A DNA stretch of 64,000 bases from assembly GCF_020535545.1 (NCBI RefSeq), contig NZ_CP084755.1:38923-102922 (forward strand), written 5' to 3'. Made by a program: the position numbers and the translations under genes. This DNA is from Roseateles sp. XES5. Lineage in GTDB: Bacteria; Pseudomonadota; Alphaproteobacteria; Rhizobiales; Rhizobiaceae. Below the pieces are notes generated by a model. That model was not told the origin of the DNA and ran no database searches. It saw nothing but the letters and a program-made list of their open reading frames with translations. The first letter of the stretch is position 1, and every line of letters begins with the position of its first letter. Of this stretch, positions 16,247 to 24,967 are shown one piece after another.

Positions 16247-16621
16247 TCAGTCGGTGCCCGGTCCCCAGAGCGCATTGCGTTCCGGATCCTCGATGCCTTT
16301 ATAGTCGGGCGCCATCGCCTTGATCACCGCCCTGATCTCGCAGCCTCCTATCCTTGTGCGTCCCTGCGCTACGAGGATACTCACGGCCGTCTCGTTCGCC
16401 TCGATCGCCCGGATCGCATCCTCCATATCGTCATGAGAGCGGAGATTTTCGATCGCGATCACGTCGCCATCCTCGTCGTAGCCGCCGTGAAGATACATCG
16501 GTGCATCGGCCAGCCGCTCCGCAGCGCGCTCCGCCTCGTGGATAAGCCGGAAGCCTTCTTTCCGCTGCCTCCAGTATTGCGCGCTACCGCCGTCGATAAC
16601 GGTGATTTTCCGGTCTGTCAT
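16247..16621 (-). CDS. Hypothetical plasmid protein
   Basis: 124-residue protein, MTDRKITVIDGGSAQYW..., which I do not recognise. It is an alpha/beta-looking soluble protein without membrane segments. The ATG at 16621 is preceded by AGGAGGC, a strong Shine-Dalgarno, and so is preferred to an upstream ATG 13 codons earlier. It lies between two hairpin arrays. Small proteins like this are common beside ParB-like and methylase-like genes of alphaproteobacterial plasmids, but no function can be claimed. Confidence 0.7.
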   Translation of the reverse strand: MTDRKITVIDGGSAQYWRQRKEGFRLIHEAERAAERLADAPMYLHGGYDEDGDVIAIENLRSHDDMEDAIRAIEANETAVSILVAQGRTRIGGCEIRAVIKAMAPDYKGIEDPERNALWGPGTD

Positions 16622-16856
16622 ATAAGCCTCCTTTTCGCTCTGACGAAAAGGAGCCCGCATTGGCGACCCAAGCAGTCAAGGAACGCGAAGCGACCGCCGA
16701 AGGCGGTGGATGGGGGAGCCGAAATGCGTCAGCATTTTGGGGGAACCGCCCGTCCTTTACGGCGCAGGGGCGAATGCGACACTAGGAAATCAGAGAGAGA
16801 GAGAGATAAGCCCACGGCCGCGGTCAGGGGCCGTGTCCGTATGGGCCGGGGAGGTT

Positions 16857-16968
16857 TGGAGGGGGGTGGTCCACCCCCTCCATGGGTAGGGGGTTTGAAG
16901 GGGGCGGGGCTCTGCCCTGCCCCCTCATGGGGGAGAGATTGAGAGGGGCCGGCCAGCCCCCCTCTCAA
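16857..16968. repeat. Array of three consecutive GC-rich hairpins (B)
   Basis: Lies in the 399-bp gap 16622-17020, which has no convincing gene. Arms: GGAGGGGGTGG/CCACCCCCTCC (about 16858-16881), AAGGGGGCGGGG/CCCTGCCCCCT (about 16899-16926) and GAGAGGGG/CCCCTCTC (about 16938-16966). A (GA)n run at 16790-16807 precedes them. Also present is TTCCGGCCGGTCAATCCGG (16974-16992), echoed in array A's right flank. Confidence 0.65.
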
Positions 16969-17020
16969 AGAAGTTCCGGCCGGTCAATCCGGTCGGGGCT
17001 TCTAGCCTGTACCCTGCAAT

Positions 17021-17842
17021 TCACAACAGACGCAGTTGCCCATTCCTCTCAATAACCGGCGCGGATGTCGCTTGCTTCGGCGCGGCGGGGCCACCGGCGA
17101 CCACCGCAGCCCGGTGCGGTACGGCAACAGAAGGAGCCGCCTCCGGTTGCCCCCCGGCGTTTTCTCTTGCGTGCCGAAGCTTGGCCGACCATCCGCCCAT
17201 GACATGGGCCATCGTGTGCCATTCCTCCCGAAACCGCATTGCCAGGCTGTCGCCCACGATGACGGTCGCCGGAATGTGCAGGAGCGAGAATTGGATATAG
17301 GCCATGTGGACGGCGCGCGGGTCGATGTCCACGGCGGTCACATGAAGAAGCTGCTGGTAATTGAAGCCCGCTTCAAGGATGGCTTCGGCCAGAGCGACGA
17401 TCATTGCGCCGCTCCCTACGGCGGGTTCCTGCGCAAGCATGAAGCCGCGCTTGGCAATCGCCTGCTGCATGTCCTCGGCGCTCCCGGCGATGATGCGGGC
17501 CATCAATTGGCAGATGGGATACGGCGTGAAGAATTGCCCCCTCGCCTTGTTGTGCAATTCGAGCGCATGGAACGTCATGCCCAGGATGTCCTGCGGCTTT
17601 TCCTCCAGCGCCATGACCACTTCACCGAATATTTTCGAGAATATCGCCATGGTTTCGCTCCCGTATTTTCGAGCGATTTCGACATAGCGAGCCTCGCGCT
17701 TCTCGAAGTTTGCCTGATCAACGGCATTGCTCATGGATATGGCGGAGCATTCGCACCAGTCGCCAAAGACGGTGTAGAGGTCATGCTTGTAGCGGCAGGT
17801 TTCAAACAGCTTGACGATGGAATTGAGACGGGGGGAGGTCAT
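17021..17842 (-). CDS. N6-methylase-like SAM-dependent protein without a visible NPPY motif
   Basis: 273-residue protein with the fold signature of N-6 DNA methylases. It has ARGQFFTPYPICQLMARI (motif X region), QEPAVGSGAMIVALAEAI (motif I, SAM binding) and VDIDPRAVHMAYIQFSLL. After GDSLAMRFREEWHT there is no NPPY/DPPY catalytic tetrapeptide; the protein ends soon after HVMGGWSAKLRHARENAG. It is therefore either an inactive SAM-binding relative or a plasmid-specific branch. The start at 17842 follows an AGGTG element; the frame is open further upstream without a good start. It lies downstream of the large ParB-like gene on the same strand. Confidence 0.75.
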   Translation of the reverse strand: MTSPRLNSIVKLFETCRYKHDLYTVFGDWCECSAISMSNAVDQANFEKREARYVEIARKYGSETMAIFSKIFGEVVMALEEKPQDILGMTFHALELHNKARGQFFTPYPICQLMARIIAGSAEDMQQAIAKRGFMLAQEPAVGSGAMIVALAEAILEAGFNYQQLLHVTAVDIDPRAVHMAYIQFSLLHIPATVIVGDSLAMRFREEWHTMAHVMGGWSAKLRHARENAGGQPEAAPSVAVPHRAAVVAGGPAAPKQATSAPVIERNGQLRLL

Positions 17843-17979
17843 GGGATCACCTATCCGGGCCGCAGGGCGCACGTCGCCAATCGCCGGGGCGATGCCCGGC
17901 GTCTCATCGCGGCTGGTTTTGGGAAATTCAGCGAGGGGAGCAGGCCGCGCCGGAGACTGGCGCGACCTGCCGCAACCGA

Positions 17980-20016
17980 TTACTCGGCTGCTTCGGGGAA
18001 CTGCTGGTGTTCGGCGTTCGGCTTGTCCTCGATGTCGAACGGGCAAACGCCGTCATCTTCGCCATCGGCCTCCGCCATCCGCTCGCGCTCCTGCTCGGCG
18101 GAGAGAGCAATCCGCATCGGCGCGGGCAGCCATCCGGTTCCGGTGATCTTCCGTTCGGCATATTCCACGGCTTTCGCCTTCTCCATGCCGGGAACGCCGA
18201 GCGCGAAATCCTCGCCAGCGGCTTCGGTGACCGCCTGCTTGATCCCCGCCTTGCTGATCCGGCCGAAGTAGTTTTCGCCGGTCGGTTCGTACCACTGCGT
18301 CATGTCGATCTTAAGGGCCTGTGCCAGCCGTTCGGCATGGGCGCGCTGCGACTTCCGCTCATAGTGCGGGTGTTGCACGGCATTGACGGACTTTGCCGCC
18401 GCATAGGCCAGGAGGTCGAGAAGCGTTGACGTCGGCTGCTCAAGGCACCATTCCAGAAGATCGCTCGGCTTGCCCGGAATGGTATGCCCGTAGTTTTCCT
18501 TGAGTTCGTCCATCGCCACGATGCCCTTGCACTCCGCTGGATTGGCAATGCTGTTTTCCAGCCTTTCGCTTTTCACCGTTACCTCAAGGGACGTGTACTC
18601 ATTGCCGCCGTAGTTGCCGAAGAGGTTCACCAGCATGGCATGCACCACGACGGCGAGGGCGACGTCCGGATTATGCGCAAGCTCGGCCCGGATGGCGGCG
18701 GTCTTCTGCGCCGTAAGCTCCTGCACAAGCAGGGCGGGAATTTTGAACGTCGGTTCGGGGCGCTGTTCGGGCTGCTGCGCAACCGTCATCTCACCTGCTT
18801 CCGTCTCCTCGTTATCGCCTTCGGCGCTTTCGTCGCCGTCTTCCCCCTCGTCTCCGGCCTCGACTTCATCATCGGGCCGGACAAGACCGCGCTCGATTTC
18901 GACATTGCCGTAATAGTCCATAGTGACATAGCAACCGGCCTTGGCGATGTCCTCCGGGGCGTAGGCTTCCTGCGCCGTCGATAGAACCGCCAGCCTCGCC
19001 CGAATGGCTTCGATGCGCGGCTCGGCCCCGCCGTCGGCCACCCCTGCCTCGATCTGCTCCGCCAGCTCGTCATGTTCGTGTTCCAGCCGTTCCTCCTCGG
19101 CCTGTTCCTCGTCCGTCAACGGAACATCGGTGGGATAAACCCGGTGCATGCGATGGGCTTCGTCCGGGATGACCGGCACGACCTCCACCCATTTCCAGCC
19201 TTCCCCGCGAACTGTTCCGGCCTCGGCTTCAAGCCGGTCGCCGACAAGCTTTTCGACAAGAGCGACGTCGAGCGCATAGCCGCCGTTCTGCTCATCGAAG
19301 AGATCGCGCTTGACGGCTCCACCAGCGGCTTCATAGGCGTCGATCCCGCCGATGAATTTCATGCGCTTGTCCGTGGCCTTTACGGCTTCGCCTTGCAGGG
19401 CAGTACGAATGGCGCGGTGATCGCAATTCCACGATGGCAAACTATTCCAGACTTCCACCTGCCTTTCGTGATCGTCGGACACGGTGAAGGCCGAAAGCTG
19501 CTGGAAGCTGATATTCTCGTTGCGGTAAAGATCGAGCAGGGCAGGGGCGACACGGCCCAGGGCGAGGCGCTTGCGCACCATGACCTCGGTGGTGCCGAAA
19601 CGGGCGGCGATATCCTCGACGGACTTCCCGGCGTCGGCCATGACGCGGAACGCCTCGTATTCATCGACCGGGTGCATGGCTTCCCGCTGCATGTTTTCGA
19701 TGAGGCTGATTTCGGTCGCCTCGGCGGCGCTGCGCTCCTTGCATTCGACCGCGAAATCCTTCGCAATCTCGCCCAACTCCGCCAGAAGGTCGAGCGCGGC
19801 ATGGCGCCGACCGCCGGCTGTCACAAAGAAGCGACCCCGTTTGTCACCTTTGCGGACGATGAGGTTCTGCAGAATGCGGTAGCCGTCACCGCGAATGGTC
19901 GCGGCCAACTCCTCGATGCCTTCCTTGCTATAGCTCTTGCGCACGTTCAGGGGGTCGCGGTCGAGCTTGTTCAGCGCCACCATGATGGTTTCGGTTCCTG
20001 CATTGATATCGGTCAT
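17980..20016 (-). CDS. Large ParB/Spo0J-like nuclease-domain protein
   Basis: 678-residue protein. The N-terminus has a ParB domain (LDRDPLNVRKSYSKEGIEEL, ILQNLIVRK, TAGGRRHAALDLL, EISLIENMQREAMHPVDEYEAF) and a helix-turn-helix (VEDIAARFGTTEVMVRKRLAL). A long acidic middle (E/D-rich, about residues 330-450) and a helical C-terminal region follow. Unlike RepB it is not in a partition operon, and this size is typical of plasmid-borne ParB-like proteins of unknown role. The start at 20016 is preceded by AAGGAGA. The frame stays open through the upstream 401-bp repeat, but that part looks non-coding. Confidence 0.85.
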   Translation of the reverse strand: MTDINAGTETIMVALNKLDRDPLNVRKSYSKEGIEELAATIRGDGYRILQNLIVRKGDKRGRFFVTAGGRRHAALDLLAELGEIAKDFAVECKERSAAEATEISLIENMQREAMHPVDEYEAFRVMADAGKSVEDIAARFGTTEVMVRKRLALGRVAPALLDLYRNENISFQQLSAFTVSDDHERQVEVWNSLPSWNCDHRAIRTALQGEAVKATDKRMKFIGGIDAYEAAGGAVKRDLFDEQNGGYALDVALVEKLVGDRLEAEAGTVRGEGWKWVEVVPVIPDEAHRMHRVYPTDVPLTDEEQAEEERLEHEHDELAEQIEAGVADGGAEPRIEAIRARLAVLSTAQEAYAPEDIAKAGCYVTMDYYGNVEIERGLVRPDDEVEAGDEGEDGDESAEGDNEETEAGEMTVAQQPEQRPEPTFKIPALLVQELTAQKTAAIRAELAHNPDVALAVVVHAMLVNLFGNYGGNEYTSLEVTVKSERLENSIANPAECKGIVAMDELKENYGHTIPGKPSDLLEWCLEQPTSTLLDLLAYAAAKSVNAVQHPHYERKSQRAHAERLAQALKIDMTQWYEPTGENYFGRISKAGIKQAVTEAAGEDFALGVPGMEKAKAVEYAERKITGTGWLPAPMRIALSAEQERERMAEADGEDDGVCPFDIEDKPNAEHQQFPEAAE

Positions 20017-20036
20017 TGTCGGTCTCCTTGGTTTCC

Positions 20037-20437
20037 CGTTTCCCGAAGGGGAAGCCCCCTTGGGCGAAGCCTCCCCGGTCTTTCCAGGGGAATGGCCTCT
20101 GACATTCCCCCGGACGGAGCGGGGAGGGCGAAAGCCCGCCCTGCGGCGACGGCCGGTCGGGTCAAGGGGTCGTGACGGGGAAAAAACGGAAGGTTCGGCC
20201 GCAGGCGGAAAGCCGTTTTTTTGCCGGCGCGACAAGCGGCTGTGCCGCGCCTGCCCCTTGATCCGAACGGCCGGCGCTGTCATGGGGCGGAAACAGAAAT
20301 GCGGCCCGGCGGCGGGCCTCAGTGCCGGGGGCATAGCCACCGACTGGACAAGCGATCGTTACCGGGATCGGCGGAGACGGCCGCAGGCTGGCTCCGTGCT
20401 TCGCATAGAGCGCGGCCGACCGGAACGGGCGGTGGCC
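20037..20437 (-). repeat. 401-bp structured repeat, copy A
   Basis: First of three nearly identical units (others 23904-24304 and 27340-27741). Each ends about 20 bp upstream of the start codon of a minus-strand gene, here the ParB-like protein. It contains consecutive hairpins (GAAGGGGAAGCCCCCTT, GGGAATGGCCTCTGACATTCCC, GGGCGAAAGCCC) and an inverted repeat with arms AAAAAACGG and CCGTTTTTT that looks like a terminator on both strands. The unit starts CGTTTCCCGAAGG and ends GGGCGGTGGCC. Confidence 0.93.
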
Positions 20438-21598
20438 CCTCCCATCCACAATGCTCGATACGAGACAGATTGACTCCAAATCGGAATAAGAACAAATAAG
20501 GAACATAAACTCATTCCGAGCAATTATTCCTATATGCCTCACTGTGCATGGGTAGACTTTGCTCGCCCATATTTCCGGCGGAGCCGACCCTGCGATAACT
20601 TGACGATATCGAACAAATCATCTTGATTTCGTTGGTTTTACCTCGGTGGAGCAACAAGGGGGAGCGCGGTCGCCCGTTCGGTGTTGTGCCGTTTGCGAGA
20701 ACCGGCCGCATAGCCGTCATGGTCTGTCCGAGGGACGCCAAAGCCGCCGGCGTCAAGAACGTAGTGTCGATCCATGAGGTCAAGCAGATTTGTCCCGACC
20801 GAAGCGTCGTGCCGCAAAAGCTGGACCTGTCGCAACTGTATCACGACGAGATCGCGGCAAAGGCAACCTACAAGAACGCGGCTGCTACGGCCAGACGCTT
20901 TCCATGGCGCAAATCGAGTGGCTTTGTGGGCGGGCGGGCGGGCGTAGCGCAGCGACGCCGCGCCGGGGGAGGGGGCGCGTAGCGCGCGGGACGCGCCGCC
21001 GTGATGTGAAACGAGCAGGCGCTGTCCTCTGACGATGAAGAGCATCGGAGGTGGCATCGCGCCGCCCTTGGGCGGGATTTCGGGAATTCTCGTCGCGCGA
21101 GAGCGGACGGAGCGCAGCCGCAGGAGGCTCAGCATAGCGGCCCGCAGGGCGAGCCGGGACCGACTGCGCCCGCTCGCAGCGCTCCGCTTTTTCTTGGGCG
21201 GGCAGGGGTGTTCGAGGGGTGGGGCTTCGGGGCACCCCTCGCCTGTCCCGCGCCGCTCGATGCGGCAAGGGACAGGCAAACGGCGGAGACTGTAGAAGTC
21301 TGGCTCGGTGCTTCGCATAGAGCGCGCCCAACCGGAACGGGCAGTGGTCCACCAGGATACCGAAGAAAATCACCATCATGGAAAACCGCCCGTTTCCCAC
21401 GAGGCTCCGGAAAACCCTACGGCGCTATTGGGGAGCGCGGGTTTCCTCCGCCTGCTCCGCTCGCCTGCGGCTCGCTGCGGCCGCGGCCGCGCCGTCCTCA
21501 CGGCGCTGCGGCTGGAAAACGGGCATCATCATCGGGAAACAGGCAGAAAGAAAAGAGCGCGGACAAGCTGCTCTTTGATTTCCGGTAGCGGGAAACCA
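20438..21598. other. Long region without a convincing gene
   Basis: Several ORFs exist in this GC-rich DNA but none has recognisable protein character. Visible features: a dyad CGGAATAAG...CAATTATTCC around 20482-20530; a G/C-rich segment (20928-21010) with GGGCGGGCGGGCG; the hairpin at 21242-21276; and a degenerate piece of the 401-bp repeat's end at about 21283-21351 (GCTTCGCATAGAGCGCG, then GGAACGGGCAGTGG). An ORF at about 20719-20982 beginning MVCPRDAKAAGVKNVVS might be a gene remnant but cannot be supported. Confidence 0.5.
21242..21276. repeat. TCGAT-loop hairpin, copy 1
   Basis: Inverted repeat with outer arms CCTGTCCC/GGGACAGG and inner stem GCCGC-TCGAT-GCGGC. Related hairpins occur at 22079-22114 and 26335-26369, with the same loop but changed, still paired stems. 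It is preceded by a GGGCGGG...GAGGGG tract shared with the other copies. Confidence 0.75.
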
Positions 21599-21742
21599 TC
21601 ACCACCAGCCAAGCTTACGGCCCGCCAAAAAGCCCGCCGCTGCCAAAAGAAAGGTCAAGAGAACGGCGGAGATGGCGAAGTAGCCCTCAGCACCAACGCT
21701 GATGCCGACGACTTCGAGATTGAGCTTGTTGAGGGGCTTCAT
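21599..21742 (-). CDS. Small single-span membrane protein
   Basis: 47-residue peptide MKPLNKLNLEVVGISVGAEG followed by a hydrophobic segment (about residues 21-40, FAISAVLLTFLLAAAGFLAG) and the basic end RKLGWW. GAAAGGA lies 9 bases before the ATG at 21742, which favours this start over the ATG 19 codons upstream. It resembles small membrane proteins of conjugative plasmids, but there is no family I can name. No neighbour within 400 bp gives a clue. Confidence 0.55.
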   Translation of the reverse strand: MKPLNKLNLEVVGISVGAEGYFAISAVLLTFLLAAAGFLAGRKLGWW

Positions 21743-22160
21743 CGTGTTGGTCCTTTCACCAAAAGAAAACGTGAAAGAACCGGACTGCTTGCTGCGCAAA
21801 ATATCACACCACAGAGGCTCGCCAAGGGGGTGTGCGCGCTCGGCGCCGCAAATCGGTCTAGACCGGATAGCGTAAGTCTTTGGGTCAAAACGAATCTATT
21901 TTTAAGATTCGGCCCGTCCGCTTAAACTCATGTAGCTGCGCGGTCCGCCGAGAGGCGCAATCGACTCTAGCTAGCCCTGTACCAGAATCCGGAACCCCCC
22001 GCATCTAGCCAGGCATGGCCGATTTGCGAGGCTTGGGCGGGAAGGGGAGAGCGAGGGGAGGGGCGAGGGCTCCCCCCAACCGATGCGCGCCCGCTCGATG
22101 CGGGCGCCATCGGTCAAAAGCGGTCCTGCCCCTCCGAGATGATGGCGGGGCAGAGGGGAA
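21743..22160. other. Gene-free gap with palindromes and a TCGAT-loop hairpin
   Basis: No supported gene. Contains the 12-bp palindrome CGGTCTAGACCG (about 21855-21866), the imperfect repeat GAATCTATTTTTAAGATTC near 21890-21908 and the hairpin at 22079-22114. Confidence 0.5.
22079..22114. repeat. TCGAT-loop hairpin, copy 2
   Basis: Outer arms ACCGATG/CATCGGT and inner stem GCCCGC-TCGAT-GCGGGC. Compared with copies 1 and 3, both sides of the stems have changed together while the loop stayed the same. Confidence 0.75.
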
Positions 22161-22469
22161 CTACAGGATGAAACCAAGTTTCTCGGCGATGGAAGGCTCA
22201 TAGTCGTGACCCGCCTCCGCCAAAAGCGCAATCATGTCGGCGCGCTCAAGGCCGCGAACCACGTAGCCTTGCCGGCGCGCCGCCTCGATGACCCCTTCCA
22301 AGGTCGGGAATTCCTCCAAGAGCGTGCCGAGCCAGATTTCCGGCGAGCCGAAATCGTCGTCCGTGTCGAAGCCCTGAAGGAAAAAGGTGCGCAACGGCGG
22401 GTCGAATCCGATGACAGCCTCGTCGTCCGTTCTCTCGCCTTTCAGGAGGGTGATCGTATAGCGGCTCAT
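22161..22469 (-). CDS. Hypothetical plasmid protein
   Basis: 102-residue acidic protein MSRYTITLLKGERTDDE..., which I do not recognise. It has a beta-rich start and a helical C-terminal half (LEGVIEAARRQGYVVRGL). Its ATG overlaps the stop of the upstream 61-residue gene by 4 bp (ATGA), so the two form an operon. This fixes the start at 22469 and rules out the longer frame. Confidence 0.7.
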   Translation of the reverse strand: MSRYTITLLKGERTDDEAVIGFDPPLRTFFLQGFDTDDDFGSPEIWLGTLLEEFPTLEGVIEAARRQGYVVRGLERADMIALLAEAGHDYEPSIAEKLGFIL

Positions 22470-22651
22470 TCGTAATCCTCGCTTTGCAAATTCCATTCGG
22501 TTTTCCACCTCGGATCGTCAAAGACAGGAACCTCGGCGCTGCCACTCTCGAATTTCTCGATGACGCTTTCGTGATCTTCCGCATTGACCTCCACGGTGAT
22601 CCGGCGTTCGGTGCGGAATGTCTGGATAATGGTAACGGTCTGCTTACCCAT
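22466..22651 (-). CDS. Small hypothetical protein
   Basis: 61-residue protein MGKQTVTIIQTFRTERRITV..., with a predicted beta-beta-alpha pattern and an acidic tail. I see no known family. The start at 22651 is chosen from the AAAGGAAAA Shine-Dalgarno; the frame continues upstream without one. It is followed by an ATGA overlap with the next gene, and preceded at 31 bp by the 22683-23564 gene on the same strand, so this looks like a run of co-transcribed plasmid genes. Confidence 0.65.
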   Translation of the reverse strand: MGKQTVTIIQTFRTERRITVEVNAEDHESVIEKFESGSAEVPVFDDPRWKTEWNLQSEDYE

Positions 22652-22682
22652 GGGGGTTTTCCTTTCTCGCTTGGACCAGTGC

Positions 22683-23564
22683 CTAGAAGGCGAAGGCGGC
22701 TTGACCGCTTGCCTGCACATATGAGGCGCTATCGCCTGCTGCATAGCGCTCGCGCCCCAGCTCGGACCATTGAAGGAAACCGGCGCGGTCATGGCGAAAC
22801 CAGCCATCCTCAATGCCGAAAATCATTCCCCATGCCACGGCCTCCGCCGACAGGCGGCCGGTATTGATCGGCCAATGCTCCGCGCCCTTTTCCTGACGGC
22901 AAAGGCTCGGGGCCGAGAAGGTGCGGATCGTCGCGCTGCGTTCGCCGGGTTCTTTCGAACCGACTGCATCCATGACCTTTCGGGCGTCTGGGACGGAGAG
23001 ATAGTCGGATGCCTTCTTGTCCTCGTGATGGGAATAGCGGCATCCGAAGGCGACGGCCCGCATGATGCAGTCCCGCTCGGTAAATTCTCGCGTTTCCAGC
23101 AATTCGCGCCATTTCCCCGCCATGACCAGATCGACTGCATGCCACCAGCGGGCGGTCGGCGCAGTGGAATAGCCGTGACGGTTCGGCGCGCCGCTGCGCG
23201 CGATCTCGAAACCCAGCCGGGTCTCAACATGCCGAACGTAGGGATGATCGGCCAAGAGGGGATGGCGAAGGCCGAGGGTGCGCGGCTGATCGTCATCGGG
23301 GCGGCAAACCTCGATTGGAAAGCGGAACATGCGCGACGGCAGGCTCCACGGCGCTGGCATGTCGAAACTTTGCGGGACCGACAGGGAATTGTTGATGTCG
23401 AGAAGGGCGAGGTTGGGCGCGAAGCCCTTCTCCACCAGCGCAACGCCGAGCGTGTCGATGTTGGGGGCATCCATGATGATATCCTTGAAATCGTCGTCGA
23501 AGGTTTCCGAGTACGCCGAAGGGGAACGATCCCCCTGGGTCATCAGGTGTTTCGGTCGCGCCAT
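22683..23564 (-). CDS. Hypothetical plasmid protein (293 aa)
   Basis: Soluble 293-residue protein starting MARPKHLMTQGDRSPS. It is rich in Trp and His (RWWHAVDLVMAGKW, FGCRYSHHEDKKASDYLS) and has no motif I can assign. Its ATG overlaps the stop of the DUF736 gene by 3 bp (ATGA arrangement), which sets the start at 23564 and indicates coupled translation. It belongs to the block of plasmid maintenance-type genes driven from behind repeat copy B. Confidence 0.75.
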   Translation of the reverse strand: MARPKHLMTQGDRSPSAYSETFDDDFKDIIMDAPNIDTLGVALVEKGFAPNLALLDINNSLSVPQSFDMPAPWSLPSRMFRFPIEVCRPDDDQPRTLGLRHPLLADHPYVRHVETRLGFEIARSGAPNRHGYSTAPTARWWHAVDLVMAGKWRELLETREFTERDCIMRAVAFGCRYSHHEDKKASDYLSVPDARKVMDAVGSKEPGERSATIRTFSAPSLCRQEKGAEHWPINTGRLSAEAVAWGMIFGIEDGWFRHDRAGFLQWSELGRERYAAGDSASYVQASGQAAFAF

Positions 23565-23884
23565 CAGTCCCACGGAATCACCGCCATCAGGTCTTCGTCG
23601 TCCTGACCGGGAAAGCGGCCAAGATTTGCATTGAGCCGCCCATGGCCGGTGTTCACGGAGAGGCTGAGATAGTCGCCGCCGGTCTGGTTCTTCTTCTGCC
23701 AGATGCCGCCGACTTCGATGCGCCGACCACGCGGGGACTTGGCAAAAAGGCGGTAGACCGGCGCTTTTGCGTTGGTGCTGGTGAAGGCCTCGCCGGTGAT
23801 ATCGAGGTCGTAAGAGATCGAGGCAATGTTGCCGCTGATCGTGTTGTCTTCGTTGATGCGGATGAAGTTTGCGAGTTCGGTCAT
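23564..23884 (-). CDS. DUF736-family protein
   Basis: 106-residue protein MTELANFIRINEDNTISGNI..., matching the DUF736 pattern: a short beta-rich protein with APVYRLFAKSPRGRRIEVGGIW and DYLSLSVNTGHGRLNANLG. DUF736 genes are common on alphaproteobacterial conjugative plasmids and integrative elements; their function is unknown. It is the first gene of an operon reaching to 22161. An AGGAGACAG Shine-Dalgarno lies upstream, and the 401-bp repeat copy B begins 20 bp before the start codon. Confidence 0.85.
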   Translation of the reverse strand: MTELANFIRINEDNTISGNIASISYDLDITGEAFTSTNAKAPVYRLFAKSPRGRRIEVGGIWQKKNQTGGDYLSLSVNTGHGRLNANLGRFPGQDDEDLMAVIPWD

Positions 23885-23903
23885 GGTCTGTCTCCTGAGT
23901 TTA

Positions 23904-24304
23904 CGTTTCCCGAAGGGGAAGCCCCCTTGGGCGAAGCCTCCCCGGTCTTTCCGGGGGAATGGCCTCTGACATTCCCCCGGACGGAGCGGGGAGGGCGAAA
24001 GCCCGCCCTGCGGCGACGGCCGGTCGGGTCAAGGGGTCGTGACGGGGAAAAAACGGAAGGTTCGGCCGCAGGCGGAAAGCCGTTTTTTTGCCGGCGCGAC
24101 AAGCGGCTGTGCCGCGCCTGCCCCTTGATCCGAACGGCCGGCGCTGTCATGGGGCGGAAACAGAAATGCGGCCCGGCGACGGGCCTCAGTGCCGGGGGCA
24201 TAGCCACCGACCGGACAAGCGATCGTCACCGGGATCGGCGGAGACGGCCGCAGGCTGGCTCCGTGCTTCGCATAGAGCGCGGCCGACCGGAACGGGCGGT
24301 GGCC
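23904..24304 (-). repeat. 401-bp structured repeat, copy B
   Basis: Nearly identical to copies A (20037-20437) and C (27340-27741), in the same orientation, ending about 20 bp upstream of the DUF736 start. Differences from A that I could see are single bases, for example in GGCCCGGCGACGGGCC against GGCCCGGCGGCGGGCC. The in-frame ORF that fuses the repeat to the downstream gene in A and C is closed here, which argues against the repeat being coding. Confidence 0.93.
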
Positions 24305-24388
24305 CAACTAGCATTTCTGCGAGTTGCCGGCGACGATCCTGCAGCTAGGCTCCGATACGACAGGGTTTCACCCTGAAGGAGGACTGCA

Positions 24389-24691
24389 ATGGAGACGGCG
24401 CCAACCCTTATCCTCTATACCGTGACCGGCAAATCGCGCCCTGGTGAACATTGCTGGGACGACCCTTCCGTACCGCCCTATTTCTACGATGACAGGGACA
24501 TGGCGAAACAGGCGTTGCTGGAATTGCGTGCTGATCTGCTCGCCGGTCGCGATCCCAACGATAGCCCGCTTTGCCTGGAAAGGATCGAAACCGTCCCGAT
24601 GACGGCCGCGGCGGTCATGGCTTTGCTGAACGATGGTTTTGCCGCCATCGTCAAGGACCACGCGGTCATCGAGACGATCGGTGAGGGCTAG
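24389..24691 (+). CDS. Hypothetical protein (100 aa)
   Basis: 100-residue acidic protein METAPTLILYTVTGKSRPG..., not recognised. It is compact alpha/beta with no membrane segment. A strong GGAGGA Shine-Dalgarno is located 8 bases before the ATG. It is divergent from the DUF736 operon, with repeat copy B between them. No neighbour suggests a role. Confidence 0.65.
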   Translation: METAPTLILYTVTGKSRPGEHCWDDPSVPPYFYDDRDMAKQALLELRADLLAGRDPNDSPLCLERIETVPMTAAAVMALLNDGFAAIVKDHAVIETIGEG

Positions 24692-24733
24692 TTTCGCCCT
24701 ACACAACGCATCCGACGCCGCCTGGTGCAGCGA

Positions 24734-24967
24734 TTAGTTGACGAGCGTCGTTCTCGGCAGCACCCGTTTGGTCAATGGGCAACCATCCTGAATCCTGGTC
24801 CAGGACGAGACGTTCAGCTTCATCTCGCAGCGCGCGAGATAGGAGCCGCCGTCGACACGAAGGCAGGATGTCTCGCCGCGTTTGAACAAGACGCCGCGAT
24901 TTCGGCATTTGCAGTTGTGGGCGATCAAGGCCATGATCAGGCCGGCTACGAGCACTTCAAGACGCAT
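24734..24967 (-). CDS. Small cysteine-containing protein with N-terminal hydrophobic segment
   Basis: 77-residue protein starting MRLEVLVAGLIMALIAHNCK, which could be a signal peptide or membrane anchor, followed by a basic region with cysteines (CKCRNRG, TSCLRV, ARCEMK, DGCPLT). GGAG lies upstream of the ATG. It could be an exported protein of the transfer system. The evidence is only composition and start signals. Confidence 0.5.
   Translation of the reverse strand: MRLEVLVAGLIMALIAHNCKCRNRGVLFKRGETSCLRVDGGSYLARCEMKLNVSSWTRIQDGCPLTKRVLPRTTLVN

Noticed and set aside
19072..20175. 367-codon plus-strand ORF
   Set aside because: Antisense to the ParB-like gene and repeat A; no start signals.
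20017..20340. N-terminal extension of the ParB-like protein running through repeat copy A (and the same for DUF932 through copy C)
   Set aside because: A strong Shine-Dalgarno precedes the internal ATG in both, the frame is closed in copy B, and the composition is that of GC-rich hairpin DNA.
20638..21318. 226-codon minus-strand ORF in the gap after repeat A
   Set aside because: Arg/Pro/Ser-rich low-complexity translation of GC-rich DNA, without family resemblance.
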